NCBI GenBank assembly: GCA_050289385.1 | Contig: JBNKFQ010000225.1 | Span: forward strand, 20,560-84,559 | Direction: 5' to 3' | Origin: JBNKFQ01 sp050289385 | Lineage (GTDB): Bacteria > Pseudomonadota > Gammaproteobacteria > Pseudomonadales > Porticoccaceae | Length of the DNA stretch: 64,000 nucleotides | In this document: in pieces, positions 8,015 through 17,196 of the stretch | Layout of the letters: every line of letters begins with the position of its first letter | Numbering within the stretch: position 1 is the stretch's first letter | Made by a program: the position numbers and the translations under genes | Notes under the pieces: generated by a model | Database searches by the model: none | What the model saw: only the letters and a program-made list of their open reading frames with translations | What the model was told of the DNA's origin: nothing

Positions 8015-10359
8015 CTGTTTTTTATCCTTCCCGCCATCGGCGCCAACACAAAAGCTGAGGCAATACCAATTAACAACGTTTGACCAAACGACCTGACCAC
8101 ATCGGTATCACTGAGTGATAACAATCCAAATGCCAGTAACGTCGTTGCCGCCGACAGTGCAATTGCCAATGCAGTATGAGATGCCAAACCGCGCTGTTGA
8201 ACAGCAAAAATTCCGAAGTCCGCACCAATGCCCAGCACCAGCAACAGGGCAAAAACCCGAAACAGGCTCAAGCTCTCACCCAACCAGCCCAACACCCCCA
8301 GTGTCACGGCAATTGCTGTTGCCGGCACTAGAATAATTGCCAGTGCCGCCCGCCACCCTCTTCGCCAACTGAGCAGTAATAGCGCCACTATCATCCCCAA
8401 CACCAGCAACGCCGTGGCGCGTCCGCGATACTCCGCCATTAATGCAGAAGTCTGATAAACGGTATCCACCAGATACACTCCGCCGGGCAGCTTAAGTGCA
8501 TTTAGCTGACCTGTATCCTGAACACCTGCAAGGCGCACAATAGCGCCGCAACCACTTGCGTCGCAGCCCAACCACAGTGAACGCCAACGCTCATCAACAA
8601 CCGGCAACCACTCTGTCAATGTCAATTGCCGGTCCTTTGCCTGAGCAAATTCGCGGTACTCCTGATCTATTGCATCGTCGCTGAACCCCAGCGCTTGCAA
8701 ATAAGAGCGCATCTGATTGTTGCTATACAGGGCGTCTTCAAGCAGCTGGTAATCAGACTTCTGTTGCGTTGCAGTGGGAAAATACTGGCTTAATGACTGG
8801 TATCCGTTTATTGCTCCGGCTGTTGCCAGACGATCCAGCGTCGCCGTTAAATACGCCTCGCGTTGCAGAGTCTCTGTCAACGTAGCGCCGCTGACAACAA
8901 AAAACCGGCTGTCCATCGCTTCGGGCATTACCGCCTTGATATGCCGATCCTGCTCCTGCAAAACACGATCCGGAGCCTGCAGTTGACGCACATCGTCCTC
9001 GCTATGCAATGCTCCGATACCCGCGATAATGGCCAGCAAACAAGTGGCAGATAACCAGCGATATCGAATCAGCCAATCCGCCCAGCGATTGGCAATGCTG
9101 CTTGCAACATTCAACAAAGCGGTTCGCGATGGCCAGCTAATCCCTCTTGATAACAACGGGAACAAGGCAACGACCGTTAACCAGGCAAATACAAGGCCGG
9201 TAGCAGAAAATACGGCAATCTGGCGCAAACCGGGGAAGGGTGTAGCAGACAGGCACATATAAGCTGCCACGCTGGTAATCAGCGCCAGGGTCATACTTCG
9301 AACAACCGACTGCAGCGTGCCCTCACCGTTATTTCCGTTCGTGCCGGTCAGCTTGTTCTCTGCAGGTGGTAAACAGGCACAGAAATAGTGCAGACAATAA
9401 TCCACTGCGACACCTACCAGGCTGGCGCCAAATACCAGAGTGAGTATATGCAGCTGCCCGAATATCAAGCTGCTGATACTCCATGCGCCGAACACGCCTG
9501 TTGCCACTGCAAACAAAGCCAACAGCAGTGGCCTCGGGGACCCAAAACTTAATACCAGCAATAAAATAATTCCCAGGCACGAACCAAGACCCACAACTCG
9601 TATCTCGCGCTCGGCGCGTTCAGCACCGGACGCAGCATACAGAGGCAAACCCGCGACATAGAGTTGGCGATTCACTGCCACTTGCTCGCCCTCCAGCTTG
9701 CGAATCAGAGTGAGCAACAGCGCCTGCTGGTCAAGATCAAATGCCGCCCGATCAAGCTCGGCAGTTATAACTGCATAATGCGTGGCGCCGTCGACAAGCA
9801 ATGGAATACCCTGATCGACTGATGTGCCCGCGGGCGCCATCTGCTCGAGATAGCCACCAAACAGGTAAAGCGGGTCGCGCTCCAGGCTGGTGGCCCGAAT
9901 AAAACCGGCAGGACTATACAGTGCTCTCAACCCTTCTTTAACAAGTAACTGCGGATCCGTTTTGAGAGATTGACGCGATCGGTTGCTCAACAACTGGTAG
10001 CGATAAGGGAGCAAAGTTTGATACAAGTCAGGTCCCGACTGGTCATTCGGCGCCAGACCCACCTGACGAAACAGGCCGGACCGCTCAAGGTCCTGATTCA
10101 GCTCCCGAGCGGCATCCGCCGCCCGAGCCGGGGTATCGGCAGCCACCAGCATCAACAGCCGCTGTTCTACGCCAGATGCCACAACTCGCTTCGCCTGTTC
10201 TACCCGGGCGTTGCTATCCACGCCTGGCAACAATGCCATCAAGTTGGTTTCTACCCGCAGGGCATCGGCGCCGCGCAGAATTACAACCAGTCCGGTCACT
10301 GCGACAACCAGCAACCATAAAATGACCCATCGTTTGGCGCCAGCTACGACAAGGTTCAT
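8011..10359 (-). CDS. apeM: MMPL/RND-type exporter of aryl polyene cluster
   Basis: A 782-residue inner-membrane protein. After a first transmembrane helix (WVILWLLVVAVTGLVVILRG) comes a large periplasmic domain (about residues 40-210), then a five-helix bundle including LVFGASLVGVAVDYCLHYF. The pattern repeats in the second half (second periplasmic domain about 430-600, then helices including VLGIGADFGIFAVQQRG). The GVAVDYCLHY and GIGADFGIF motifs are the family's usual Asp-containing helix. Homologues in aryl polyene and lipid pathways export hydrophobic products. I choose the ATG at 10359 because it overlaps the LolA gene's stop (ATGA) and directly precedes the first helix; the longer open frame upstream is read through LolA in another frame. 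Confidence 0.86.
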   Translation of the reverse strand: MNLVVAGAKRWVILWLLVVAVTGLVVILRGADALRVETNLMALLPGVDSNARVEQAKRVVASGVEQRLLMLVAADTPARAADAARELNQDLERSGLFRQVGLAPNDQSGPDLYQTLLPYRYQLLSNRSRQSLKTDPQLLVKEGLRALYSPAGFIRATSLERDPLYLFGGYLEQMAPAGTSVDQGIPLLVDGATHYAVITAELDRAAFDLDQQALLLTLIRKLEGEQVAVNRQLYVAGLPLYAASGAERAEREIRVVGLGSCLGIILLLVLSFGSPRPLLLALFAVATGVFGAWSISSLIFGQLHILTLVFGASLVGVAVDYCLHYFCACLPPAENKLTGTNGNNGEGTLQSVVRSMTLALITSVAAYMCLSATPFPGLRQIAVFSATGLVFAWLTVVALFPLLSRGISWPSRTALLNVASSIANRWADWLIRYRWLSATCLLAIIAGIGALHSEDDVRQLQAPDRVLQEQDRHIKAVMPEAMDSRFFVVSGATLTETLQREAYLTATLDRLATAGAINGYQSLSQYFPTATQQKSDYQLLEDALYSNNQMRSYLQALGFSDDAIDQEYREFAQAKDRQLTLTEWLPVVDERWRSLWLGCDASGCGAIVRLAGVQDTGQLNALKLPGGVYLVDTVYQTSALMAEYRGRATALLVLGMIVALLLLSWRRGWRAALAIILVPATAIAVTLGVLGWLGESLSLFRVFALLLVLGIGADFGIFAVQQRGLASHTALAIALSAATTLLAFGLLSLSDTDVVRSFGQTLLIGIASAFVLAPMAGRIKNR

Positions 10360-10958
10360 TCTCCCAGCAACTCGCGACGTTCCTGAGCGCTTAACAAGGG
10401 TTGAAAACGAATCTCCGTAAATTGCACTCGCACACTGTCCCCTTTTGCTTCTTGCACATCCACCCTGCTGACATACTCGCTGCCGCGCAATTGGATTTCG
10501 GCAATTGCCTTTTTCCATTGTTGATTGCGCGGCGTCAAAACCAGGCGCCACTCATCGCCATCCGGGTCTCCACTAATCTCAAAGTTGCGTTGCAATTGCT
10601 CTACATCCAAAGTCAGGAGGGCTCTCAATAACTGGCCAAATCCCGCTGTCAGCGGCTGAGCCTGTTCGCCCTGCCAGGAAACGCCGCTGGCATTGGCAAT
10701 CATGACTGAAGGAAAAGGCTCGATAACGGCCCATCGCACGCCTGACTGACGGTGAAAAACAAAGTTTCCCCGGGAAATTAATGGCCTGCTCAATACCTTC
10801 AGGTGGCGCAATTGTATGAACTTGCCCCTGGTAACTTCAGCAACAGCCAACCGATCCGATACGGCCTGAAGCAACAAGGCGCTTTTGTCGTTGTCTACCG
10901 CCCAACCCGCTGCGCCCTGAAAACAACACAACAAAAAAATACATGCCCTGCGTATCAT
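10356..10958 (-). CDS. apeL: LolA-like outer-membrane lipoprotein carrier homologue
   Basis: A 200-residue periplasmic protein with a signal peptide (IFLLCCFQGAAGWA) and the LolA-type half-barrel pattern: TRGKFIQLRHLKVLSRPLISRGNFVFHRQSGVRWAVIEPFPSVMIAN. Such carriers in aryl polyene clusters are thought to hold the hydrophobic product or its lipid anchor while crossing the periplasm, working with the MMPL exporter encoded next. The start codon shares a base with the thioesterase stop (TGATG at 10958) and the stop overlaps the exporter start. It lacks the lengths and flanking genes of housekeeping lolA (no ftsK/rarA neighbours), so I assign it to the pigment pathway. Confidence 0.82.
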   Translation of the reverse strand: MIRRACIFLLCCFQGAAGWAVDNDKSALLLQAVSDRLAVAEVTRGKFIQLRHLKVLSRPLISRGNFVFHRQSGVRWAVIEPFPSVMIANASGVSWQGEQAQPLTAGFGQLLRALLTLDVEQLQRNFEISGDPDGDEWRLVLTPRNQQWKKAIAEIQLRGSEYVSRVDVQEAKGDSVRVQFTEIRFQPLLSAQERRELLGE

Positions 10959-11389
10959 CAGCGCAACTCTCCGGGTACAACAACGCCGAGTTTTTCAAAC
11001 AGTATTGACGGGCTTGCAAAACACATTTCACCGGAGGCCATTTCTACAGCGACTTGATGAGTATGCCCTTTGGTAAGACGTATTCCGGTTTGTTGATCAG
11101 AAATGCTGTAAACGATTTTGAGGCGATTTTCATACTCGGCGATCCTCGCCTGCACTTTGAGGCGAGCGCCGAATCGCGCCGGCTGCGCATAGCGAATATG
11201 TAACTCGATCACTGGCCAGGCGTACCCGGACTCCTTCATCTGCGGGTAGTTGTAATTTATCTTGTCCAGCAGGGCGCAGCGGGCAATTTCAAAATATTTG
11301 GCATAGTGCCCATGCCATGCCACGTCCATCATATCCACATCATGAAAGGGTACTTGCAGAGCAACCTCCGCTGTCCAGTCAGGGTTCAT
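10958..11389 (-). CDS. apeK: 4-hydroxybenzoyl-CoA-type thioesterase (hotdog)
   Basis: A 143-residue hotdog thioesterase. The N-terminal signature FHDVDMMDVAWHGHYAKYFEIARCALLD matches the YbgC/4HBT family, in which the Asp of DxxxxxxxHxxY is catalytic (here Asp in VDMMDVAWHGHY). It probably hydrolyses an acyl-ACP or aryl thioester, either releasing product or editing. In E. coli-type clusters the equivalent gene is apeK. I use the ATG at 11389 because the hotdog motif begins 12 residues later; it overlaps the ammonia-lyase gene end by 11 bp. A longer open frame to 11455 is read entirely inside that gene. Confidence 0.85.
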   Translation of the reverse strand: MNPDWTAEVALQVPFHDVDMMDVAWHGHYAKYFEIARCALLDKINYNYPQMKESGYAWPVIELHIRYAQPARFGARLKVQARIAEYENRLKIVYSISDQQTGIRLTKGHTHQVAVEMASGEMCFASPSILFEKLGVVVPGELR

Positions 11390-12935
11390 CGTATAAACTC
11401 CAGCCTCGGTTCTGCGTCTGCTCCACTCCCCGGCGCAAGTCATGTTCCAGCGCACGATCTTCCTTTACAAAGGGGCAGATATTCCGAACCTGATCCAGGG
11501 TTTCTGACAACTCCGCCGGTAACTCTTGCGCGCTGATATCACCACGGCGCAAGCGCAGCTCTACCCCCTGCACGGTAGCAAACAATACCGCTACGGCAAC
11601 CTGTTCGGTCAACTCGAGAATGCGCAGGCAATCTCGCGCCGCGATAGTGCCCATACTCACCTTGTCCTGGTTGTGACACTCGGTACTACGCGAAAATACG
11701 CTGGCTGGCATGGTCAGCTTCAACGCCTCTGCCGTCCAGGCCGACGCCCCAATCTGCACAGCTTTAAAACCGTGATTGAGCATGGCCCTGTCGTCGTCCG
11801 CACCGGAAAGGTTGGCGGGCAACCCGTGATTAAATCGAACATCCACCAGTTGCGCCAACTGCCGATCCAAAAGGTCCGCAATATTGGCAACGGCGTTTTT
11901 CATGCTATCCATTGCAAAGGCAATATGGCCGCCGTAGAAATGGCCGCCGTGTAAAACATGCTCGCCTTCGCCATCGATAATCGGGTTGTCATTGGCGCTG
12001 TTTAACTCGGTTTCAATATATTGGCGGAACCATGGCAAGCTGTCCTCCAGTACACCGATTACGTGAGGGGCACAGCGCAGGGAATAGCGATCCTGTAAGC
12101 GACTGCTGTGCCTGGGCGCGTCGCCCACATGCAGATCCTGGCGAATACGCTCTGCAACTTTTGCCTGGCCAGCGTGAGGTTTAACGGAAAACAGAATGTC
12201 ATCAAAGTGATAACGATTGCCCGCCAACGCCACGGATGCCATCGATGTAATTCGACTCGCCAGTTGGCTCAAATAGGCAGCTCGACGATAGGCAAGACAG
12301 GACAGCGCCGTCATTACTGCCGTGCCATTCATAATTGCCAGCGCTTCTTTGGGGCGAAATGCCAACGGTTCAATACCCAGTTCGGCAAAGACCTCGGCGG
12401 TTGGGCTCCGTTTGCCTTGATAGATCACGACTCTTTCACCCGCCAACACTGCGGCCAGATAGGAGAGTGGCGTCAGATCGCCGCTGGCGCCCACTGAACC
12501 CTCTTCCGGCATTACCGGCAGAATGTCGTGCTCCAAAAGCAACGCCAGTTGTTGCAGCAGTTCATAACGAACACCGGAATAGCCCCGGCTCAGACTGGCC
12601 ATGCGCGCAACCAATATTGCACGCACCTCTGCGGGACCAAACTCCCGGCCCATGCCGCAACCATGGAAGGTATACAGATGCCTCGGCAACTCCCCCACCA
12701 GTTTGGCTGGCACTTCCACCGTGCAGGAATCGCCATAGCCGGTGGTCACGCCATATATCACCCCATCTTCAGCCAACAGCCGCTCGAGGAATTCCGACCC
12801 GCATCTGATGCGCTCCACAAATTCTCTATCGGTACTGAGTGTTGACGTGGCACGTTTTTCGGCAAGAGCTACCACGTCTTCAATCGTCAGCAATTGCGAG
12901 TCAAACTTGATCTTTATTTTTGTTTCCGTTTTCAC
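11379..12935 (-). CDS. Aromatic amino acid (Tyr/His-type) ammonia-lyase
   Basis: A 518-residue MIO-dependent lyase. The MIO-forming triad Ala-Ser-Gly is at residues 150-152 (GSVGASGDLTPLSYL), the catalytic Tyr is in VIYGVTTGYGDS (Tyr61), and later conserved blocks include NDNPII and a C-terminal QDKVSMG segment. It deaminates an aromatic or imidazole amino acid non-oxidatively. The residues at the substrate-selectivity site are Phe90-His91 (LYTFHGCG), not Ser-His as in typical histidine lyases or His-Leu as in the Rhodobacter tyrosine lyase. Its place inside an aryl polyene operon makes supply of a 4-hydroxycinnamate-like starter likely, but the sequence alone does not fix the substrate. Translation starts at a GTG overlapping the preceding gene's TGA. 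Confidence 0.85.
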   Translation of the reverse strand: MKTETKIKIKFDSQLLTIEDVVALAEKRATSTLSTDREFVERIRCGSEFLERLLAEDGVIYGVTTGYGDSCTVEVPAKLVGELPRHLYTFHGCGMGREFGPAEVRAILVARMASLSRGYSGVRYELLQQLALLLEHDILPVMPEEGSVGASGDLTPLSYLAAVLAGERVVIYQGKRSPTAEVFAELGIEPLAFRPKEALAIMNGTAVMTALSCLAYRRAAYLSQLASRITSMASVALAGNRYHFDDILFSVKPHAGQAKVAERIRQDLHVGDAPRHSSRLQDRYSLRCAPHVIGVLEDSLPWFRQYIETELNSANDNPIIDGEGEHVLHGGHFYGGHIAFAMDSMKNAVANIADLLDRQLAQLVDVRFNHGLPANLSGADDDRAMLNHGFKAVQIGASAWTAEALKLTMPASVFSRSTECHNQDKVSMGTIAARDCLRILELTEQVAVAVLFATVQGVELRLRRGDISAQELPAELSETLDQVRNICPFVKEDRALEHDLRRGVEQTQNRGWSLYDEP

Positions 12936-13873
12936 TCGTCTTCAGACCCTTCCCAAAAATCGTAAAAGTTGTACCACTGCAGTGGCGCTAAACGACAGTA
13001 GTCCGCCAGTTGATCGGCAAATTGTTGCGCGTACCGTTGCAATGCCTGTTGGCGTTCATTACGCGGCAATTTCAGTTGCTCACCGAACGGCTCAAGATAA
13101 ACCCTGTACTGCCGCCCCTCGCGGAGACAAAACAGCGTATAAACCGGACACTCCAGCAATGCTGCGAGTATAAATGGTCCCTGAGGCAACATCGCCGAAT
13201 CACCAAGAAAATTGACAGCAACCTTGCGACTACCGGCGCCAACAGGGGTGCGATCGGCGGCCACAACCACCAGTTCCCCATCTTGCACTCGTTCTGACAA
13301 CATCACGGCTGTTGCCGGAGTCAAATCGGATACCTGTATTAATTCAAGCTTGCTGCGTCCGTTTACTTGCGCTAAAAGCCGGTTGAACTCTTCAGCATGG
13401 CGGGTATATACCAGAATATTCAACCTTACATTACCGCACATTGCCGACAATGCTCTGCACATTTCGGTATTTCCCAGATGCGAGGTCAGCAACACAGCAC
13501 CACGTTTTTGGCGTTTTAAACGTGCAAACAGTTCGCGGTCGGGAAACTGCACCATGCGTTCATCCACACCGCTTGCCCAGACCGTAAATTTATCCAGCAG
13601 GCAGTGGGCAAAACTGAGAAAATGGCGGTAACTCCACCACCAGCCACTTTTACGCTCCTGATCCGGCGTATCTTTTGACAGACGTTGCAGATAGTCGCGC
13701 GAAGCCAGTCGAGCGCGGCTGGCAAACAGGAAATAATAAAATACTACCGGACAGACCAGCACCCAATAAACGGGTCGTCCGCCATAGCGATAAACCGCGA
13801 GCAGCAAACGAATACCCCAACGACTGGTGACTTCCCGGTGCGATGACCAATGCTGGCGCTCCGACACAGCCAT
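12932..13873 (-). CDS. LpxL/HtrB-like lipid acyltransferase
   Basis: A 313-residue acyltransferase of the LpxL/HtrB superfamily. An N-terminal membrane helix (RPVYWVLVCPVVFYYFLFASRA) is followed by the active-site block LLTSHLGNTEMCRAL (HX4E) and later AADRTPVGAGSRKVAVNFLGDSAMLPQGPFILA, which is the family's second conserved block. It presumably attaches the polyenoyl chain to a lipid or sugar carrier. In some characterised clusters this domain is fused to the upstream glycosyltransferase (ApeJ); here they are separate genes joined by a TAATG overlap at 13873. I prefer that start over the in-frame upstream one, which would overlap the glycosyltransferase by 97 bp. Confidence 0.82.
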   Translation of the reverse strand: MAVSERQHWSSHREVTSRWGIRLLLAVYRYGGRPVYWVLVCPVVFYYFLFASRARLASRDYLQRLSKDTPDQERKSGWWWSYRHFLSFAHCLLDKFTVWASGVDERMVQFPDRELFARLKRQKRGAVLLTSHLGNTEMCRALSAMCGNVRLNILVYTRHAEEFNRLLAQVNGRSKLELIQVSDLTPATAVMLSERVQDGELVVVAADRTPVGAGSRKVAVNFLGDSAMLPQGPFILAALLECPVYTLFCLREGRQYRVYLEPFGEQLKLPRNERQQALQRYAQQFADQLADYCRLAPLQWYNFYDFWEGSEDE

Positions 13874-14628
13874 TATCGGAACTTGCGCCCCAGCAGTATT
13901 GGCAAGCGCAGCAACATGCCGCAAAACAGGCGGGCGTGCATGCCACTGATCGCCAGATTGTCCTTCCATAAATCAAAATGAGATACACCGTCAGCGGGGT
14001 AACGCACAGATGTAGGCAACGACACAATTTCCACACCGTCCCAGTACAGTCGCACCAATACCTCCGTATCAAAATCCATTCGCGACCCGGGTGTTGTCTT
14101 TTCCAGCAACGCCATTGTTCCCGCCAGGGGGTACATCCTGAACCCGCACATCGAATCGCCAATCGTTGTAGACAGTGTATTAATCCATACCCACACATGT
14201 GTCAGATAACGCCCGTAAAAACGTGCTTTGGGCACGGAGTCGTCATATTTTGGTTCGCCGTTAATCACAGCTGTCGTTGCTGTCCGGGCACGCTTCAGAA
14301 ATTCCGGAACGTCCGCTGTATCGTGTTGACCGTCGGCGTCAATTTGCAGGGCGTGGGTGTAGCCCTGCCGCCAGGCTTCGCGAAAACCGGACATTACTGC
14401 CGCACCTTTACCGCCGTTGTGTTCGCGCTGCAAAACTTGCACCCAGGGCTGTTGCGCCAAACGACCGAGTACTTCGGCACAACGTTCGCTGCTGCCATCA
14501 TCCACAAGAATGCAAGGTATCTGGTATGGCTCCAATTGGGCGATAACATCGCTGATGGCGTGTTCGTGGTTATAGAACGGAATAATCAGGCAAGGATTGA
14601 ATGCCCTGCCTTCACTCGGCTTGCTCAC
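13873..14628 (-). CDS. apeJ: Family 2 glycosyltransferase (ApeJ N-domain type)
   Basis: A 251-residue GT-A-fold glycosyltransferase resembling dolichol-phosphate mannose synthases. It has the nucleotide-binding start PCLIIPFYNHEHAISDVI, ILVDDGSSE, NGGKGAAVMSGF and the metal-binding DADGQHD motif. It may glycosylate the lipid carrier or the aryl head group. A GTG start at 14628 is preceded by GAGGAG at 14635-14640 with good spacing, so I prefer it to a TTG at 14652 lying within the upstream gene. The C-terminus is short and has no clear membrane helices. The next gene, encoding the acyltransferase half of ApeJ-type proteins, overlaps it by one base. Confidence 0.8.
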   Translation of the reverse strand: MSKPSEGRAFNPCLIIPFYNHEHAISDVIAQLEPYQIPCILVDDGSSERCAEVLGRLAQQPWVQVLQREHNGGKGAAVMSGFREAWRQGYTHALQIDADGQHDTADVPEFLKRARTATTAVINGEPKYDDSVPKARFYGRYLTHVWVWINTLSTTIGDSMCGFRMYPLAGTMALLEKTTPGSRMDFDTEVLVRLYWDGVEIVSLPTSVRYPADGVSHFDLWKDNLAISGMHARLFCGMLLRLPILLGRKFR

Positions 14629-14638
14629 GACCTGCTCC

Positions 14639-16366
14639 TCAGACCTGGTCAAACGTCAGCCTCCCCTGACTGTGCATTCCCTGAACCGACTTGAACTGAA
14701 ACCGCAATACCTGCCTGGTTTCGTCGTATTGCAGATAAAGGCTTACCTGCTGTCCGGGCCGCAATACCCGCTGGAACTTTAAACCTTCCATTGATGAAAA
14801 AGTGCCCAGCGCAAAATAGCGTCTGCCAAAATGCTCTGCCCAACTCACTTGCACAACGCCAGGCAAGATTGCCGCAGCAGGAAAATGACCGGGAAAATAC
14901 GCCAGATCTTTCTCGATATCCAATACCAGTTCGGACTGGTTGTCGTTCAACTGTTCGGTAACCACTGACGGTAAAATTTTCGGCGGCGGCTCAAACAGCG
15001 CGGCTATTGCAGCCTGCTGTATTTTGCCCTGTTCGTTGATCGGCAGTGCCGACACAAACCGCCATCGACGCGGTAGCACTACCGCTTCAAATGATTTGGT
15101 TAATAACGCTTTTAACTGCCTGACGAGAGAGAACTTGCCAATTTCGTCGTAACAGGCTTTGCCACTGTCACTCAGTTCTACAGCAACACCCAGGGATTGA
15201 CGGCCCGACAGCGTTAACGGCAGTGCCCGCGCGTCGGCTACCAGAGCACTGCTGCGCATTGCTGACTCAAGCTCCGGAAGTGACACGCGTTTTTCTTCGA
15301 TTTTAACTATGCGATCAAGCCTGCCCTGCAACTGAAATCGCTGGTTCGTCACGAATGTGACCACATCAGCGGTATCCAGCAATACTCCCGGCATCAGGTG
15401 TGGAGAACGAACCTGCAACTGCCCGAGCGCGCCCTGCGACAGAAACACTCCCGCAAGCGGCTTCCAGGGCATCGGGTTTGCTCCCCGCTTCTGCCTGCGC
15501 CATGCAATGCCACCGCTCTCTGTGCTACCGTATATTTCGAGCGGCGATTTGCCATACCACTCTTCCACGTTACCAGCACTCTGTTCCGGCAAGGCACCCC
15601 CCGAAGAGAAAATGTCTGCCAGGTGATTTCTGGCATCCCGCCACGGCAACGCCGGATGCAAGCGTTTTAAATGCGCGGGGCTCGCAATCCACACCACCCG
15701 ACCAAACTGCGCAGCATTTTCCAGCAGACTTTGCGGATCCTGGTAACTGCGGCTAATAAATGGGCGGCCAGCACATAGCGGCCACAACACCTTAAACAGA
15801 AGGCCATAAATATGCTGGTGGTTAACTGTCGCGGCGACCGTCGTGTTATCTAGCAGATCACCCCAATGACCCTGTAGCGTTGCCATTTCTGCTGTTAATT
15901 GATGAAGCTGCTTGATTTCAGCCTTTGGCTGACCGGTAGAGCCCGAGGTGAAAATCCTGATCTCTTGCTTTTCATCCAAGACGGAAAAATCAGCGCGACC
16001 CGCTGTCGTGGAATCAATCAGTTCGCGATATTCGAAACTGCTCTCCGCATCCTTGAATTCACCTAACAGCGCATCGACTTCGGCGGTTAACCTTTTTGTA
16101 GTGCCCTCGTGATTATTGCCCGGTAATACCGGCACCTTGTCGCTGTGCAACAACGCCAGTAGCGCCACGGCAAATTCGTACGACTCCTCAAGAAAAAGCC
16201 CCCAGCGTACTTCGTTTCGCTCCTTCAGTTGCGCGGTCAGGCGATTAACGTCATGGATAAAATCGGTCCAGTATTTTTTGCTGCCTTGATACCAGGCAAC
16301 TACCGAATGTTCGGGCCGACCAAGAGTCAACAGTTGCGTAACGGGTGCATACAGATTATCTGGCAC
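14639..16366 (-). CDS. apeH: Acyl/aryl-ACP synthetase fused to ApeI-type dehydratase
   Basis: A 575-residue two-domain protein. Residues about 1-450 form an AMP-forming ligase: phosphate loop IFTSGSTGQPKAE, EIYGSTESGGIAWR, and LQGRLDRIVKIEEKRVSLPELE (hinge and core). This activates the aryl starter acid and loads it on ACP, the role of ApeH. The last about 110 residues are a separate hotdog domain with YFPGHFPAAAILPGVVQVSWAEHFG, the FabA/FabZ-like active-site His region, which matches ApeI, the partner of dehydratase ApeP. In E. coli these are described as separate proteins; the fusion here is clear because no stop separates them. I choose the GTG at 16366, preceded by GGGGAAGG at 16373-16380, over an ATG at 16414 deep in the upstream gene. 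Confidence 0.85.
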   Translation of the reverse strand: MPDNLYAPVTQLLTLGRPEHSVVAWYQGSKKYWTDFIHDVNRLTAQLKERNEVRWGLFLEESYEFAVALLALLHSDKVPVLPGNNHEGTTKRLTAEVDALLGEFKDAESSFEYRELIDSTTAGRADFSVLDEKQEIRIFTSGSTGQPKAEIKQLHQLTAEMATLQGHWGDLLDNTTVAATVNHQHIYGLLFKVLWPLCAGRPFISRSYQDPQSLLENAAQFGRVVWIASPAHLKRLHPALPWRDARNHLADIFSSGGALPEQSAGNVEEWYGKSPLEIYGSTESGGIAWRRQKRGANPMPWKPLAGVFLSQGALGQLQVRSPHLMPGVLLDTADVVTFVTNQRFQLQGRLDRIVKIEEKRVSLPELESAMRSSALVADARALPLTLSGRQSLGVAVELSDSGKACYDEIGKFSLVRQLKALLTKSFEAVVLPRRWRFVSALPINEQGKIQQAAIAALFEPPPKILPSVVTEQLNDNQSELVLDIEKDLAYFPGHFPAAAILPGVVQVSWAEHFGRRYFALGTFSSMEGLKFQRVLRPGQQVSLYLQYDETRQVLRFQFKSVQGMHSQGRLTFDQV

Positions 16367-16922
16367 TTTGCGCCTTCCCCTGCAAACGTCGTCGCAACAG
16401 AAACTCTGCGGCAAATAACGAACCCATCAGCAAGTACGAAATTAACCCGTTGTACAAAGCCCAGGTTTCAAAGTCGGTCCACAATACCGTCGTTGTAGCA
16501 ATTGCGGCATTAACCGCAAAAAATACGCACCAAACCACCGTGACCTTGCGGGTGTAATGAACTGCGGCCACCGGCAAATCAGGTTCGGTCAGCCGGGCGA
16601 TGCGCTCAATTATCGGCGGCGGCATCCACAAGGTATATACAAACACCCCCAGCATCAGCACGCTGACCAAAACCGGGTACCACAACAACATTTCCCGGCG
16701 ATCAAATATCATCAGCGTTAATGCGAACAGGCACAAAACTGGCAACAGGCCGCGCAATGGGTTATTGCGGGAGTTAGCCAAACCAAACATCAGCCGCGTC
16801 AACAATAACAAAAGCAACAGGCCACCCATCACACGAGTAGAAAAATGATCAACCCCCACGTACACCAACACAGGATATAGCGCCGTGGCAATAACCAGTA
16901 TCACAGTGGCGAATCGGCGCAT
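16356..16922 (-). CDS. apeG: Aryl polyene cluster membrane protein (ApeG-type)
   Basis: A 188-residue integral membrane protein with about five to six predicted transmembrane helices, for example FATVILVIATALYPVLVYVGV near the N-terminus, VMGGLLLLLLLTRLMFGLA, LLPVLCLFALTLMIF, LLWYPVLVSVLMLGVFVYTLWMP and VTVVWCVFFAVNAAIATTTVL. It ends in a basic tail (LLRRRLQGKAQ). Proteins of this size regularly lie between the ACP genes and the ligase gene in aryl polyene clusters, and their function is not established. The start overlaps the second ACP gene's stop (TAATG at 16922) and the stop lies 11 bp inside the ligase gene, so expression is coupled. Confidence 0.75.
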   Translation of the reverse strand: MRRFATVILVIATALYPVLVYVGVDHFSTRVMGGLLLLLLLTRLMFGLANSRNNPLRGLLPVLCLFALTLMIFDRREMLLWYPVLVSVLMLGVFVYTLWMPPPIIERIARLTEPDLPVAAVHYTRKVTVVWCVFFAVNAAIATTTVLWTDFETWALYNGLISYLLMGSLFAAEFLLRRRLQGKAQSAR

Positions 16923-17182
16923 TAATGTTCCAGCAGGCGCTCTACCGCCTCAACCACATCGCCAACCGTGCGAACACTTTTAAAGTCTTCCGGCTTAACG
17001 CGCTTGCCAGTAATTTCCCTGACTCGAACTACCAGATCAATCGCGTCGATACTGTCAATATCCAGGTCTTGGTAAAGACGGGATTCCATAGTGATCACTG
17101 ATTTATCCGCTTCGAACATCTCTGCAAGAATTTCTTTCAGGGTATAAAATATTTCTTGGCGGCTTGTCATGTCATTTATCAT
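16922..17182 (-). CDS. apeF: Acyl carrier protein (second ACP, ApeF-type)
   Basis: An 86-residue acyl carrier protein. The phosphopantetheine attachment site is Ser in DIDSIDAIDLVVRVRE (DSID, about residue 44), within the usual four-helix pattern and acidic surface (LEDLDI-like loop, here YQDLDI). It carries the growing polyene intermediate by a 4'-phosphopantetheine arm, added presumably by the Sfp-type transferase at 19588-20322. Two different ACPs (ApeE and ApeF) are characteristic of this pathway. The open frame starts with two close Met codons (17182 and 17170); the upstream one has an AAGAGAT sequence before it, so I use 17182. Confidence 0.85.
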   Translation of the reverse strand: MINDMTSRQEIFYTLKEILAEMFEADKSVITMESRLYQDLDIDSIDAIDLVVRVREITGKRVKPEDFKSVRTVGDVVEAVERLLEH

Positions 17183-17196
17183 TTTTATAATCTCTT

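Noticed and set aside
13873..13969. Upstream start of the LpxL-like acyltransferase (97-bp overlap with the glycosyltransferase)
   Set aside because: A TAATG overlap at 13873 gives a normal start and no long overlap; the extra residues look like read-through of the glycosyltransferase in another frame.
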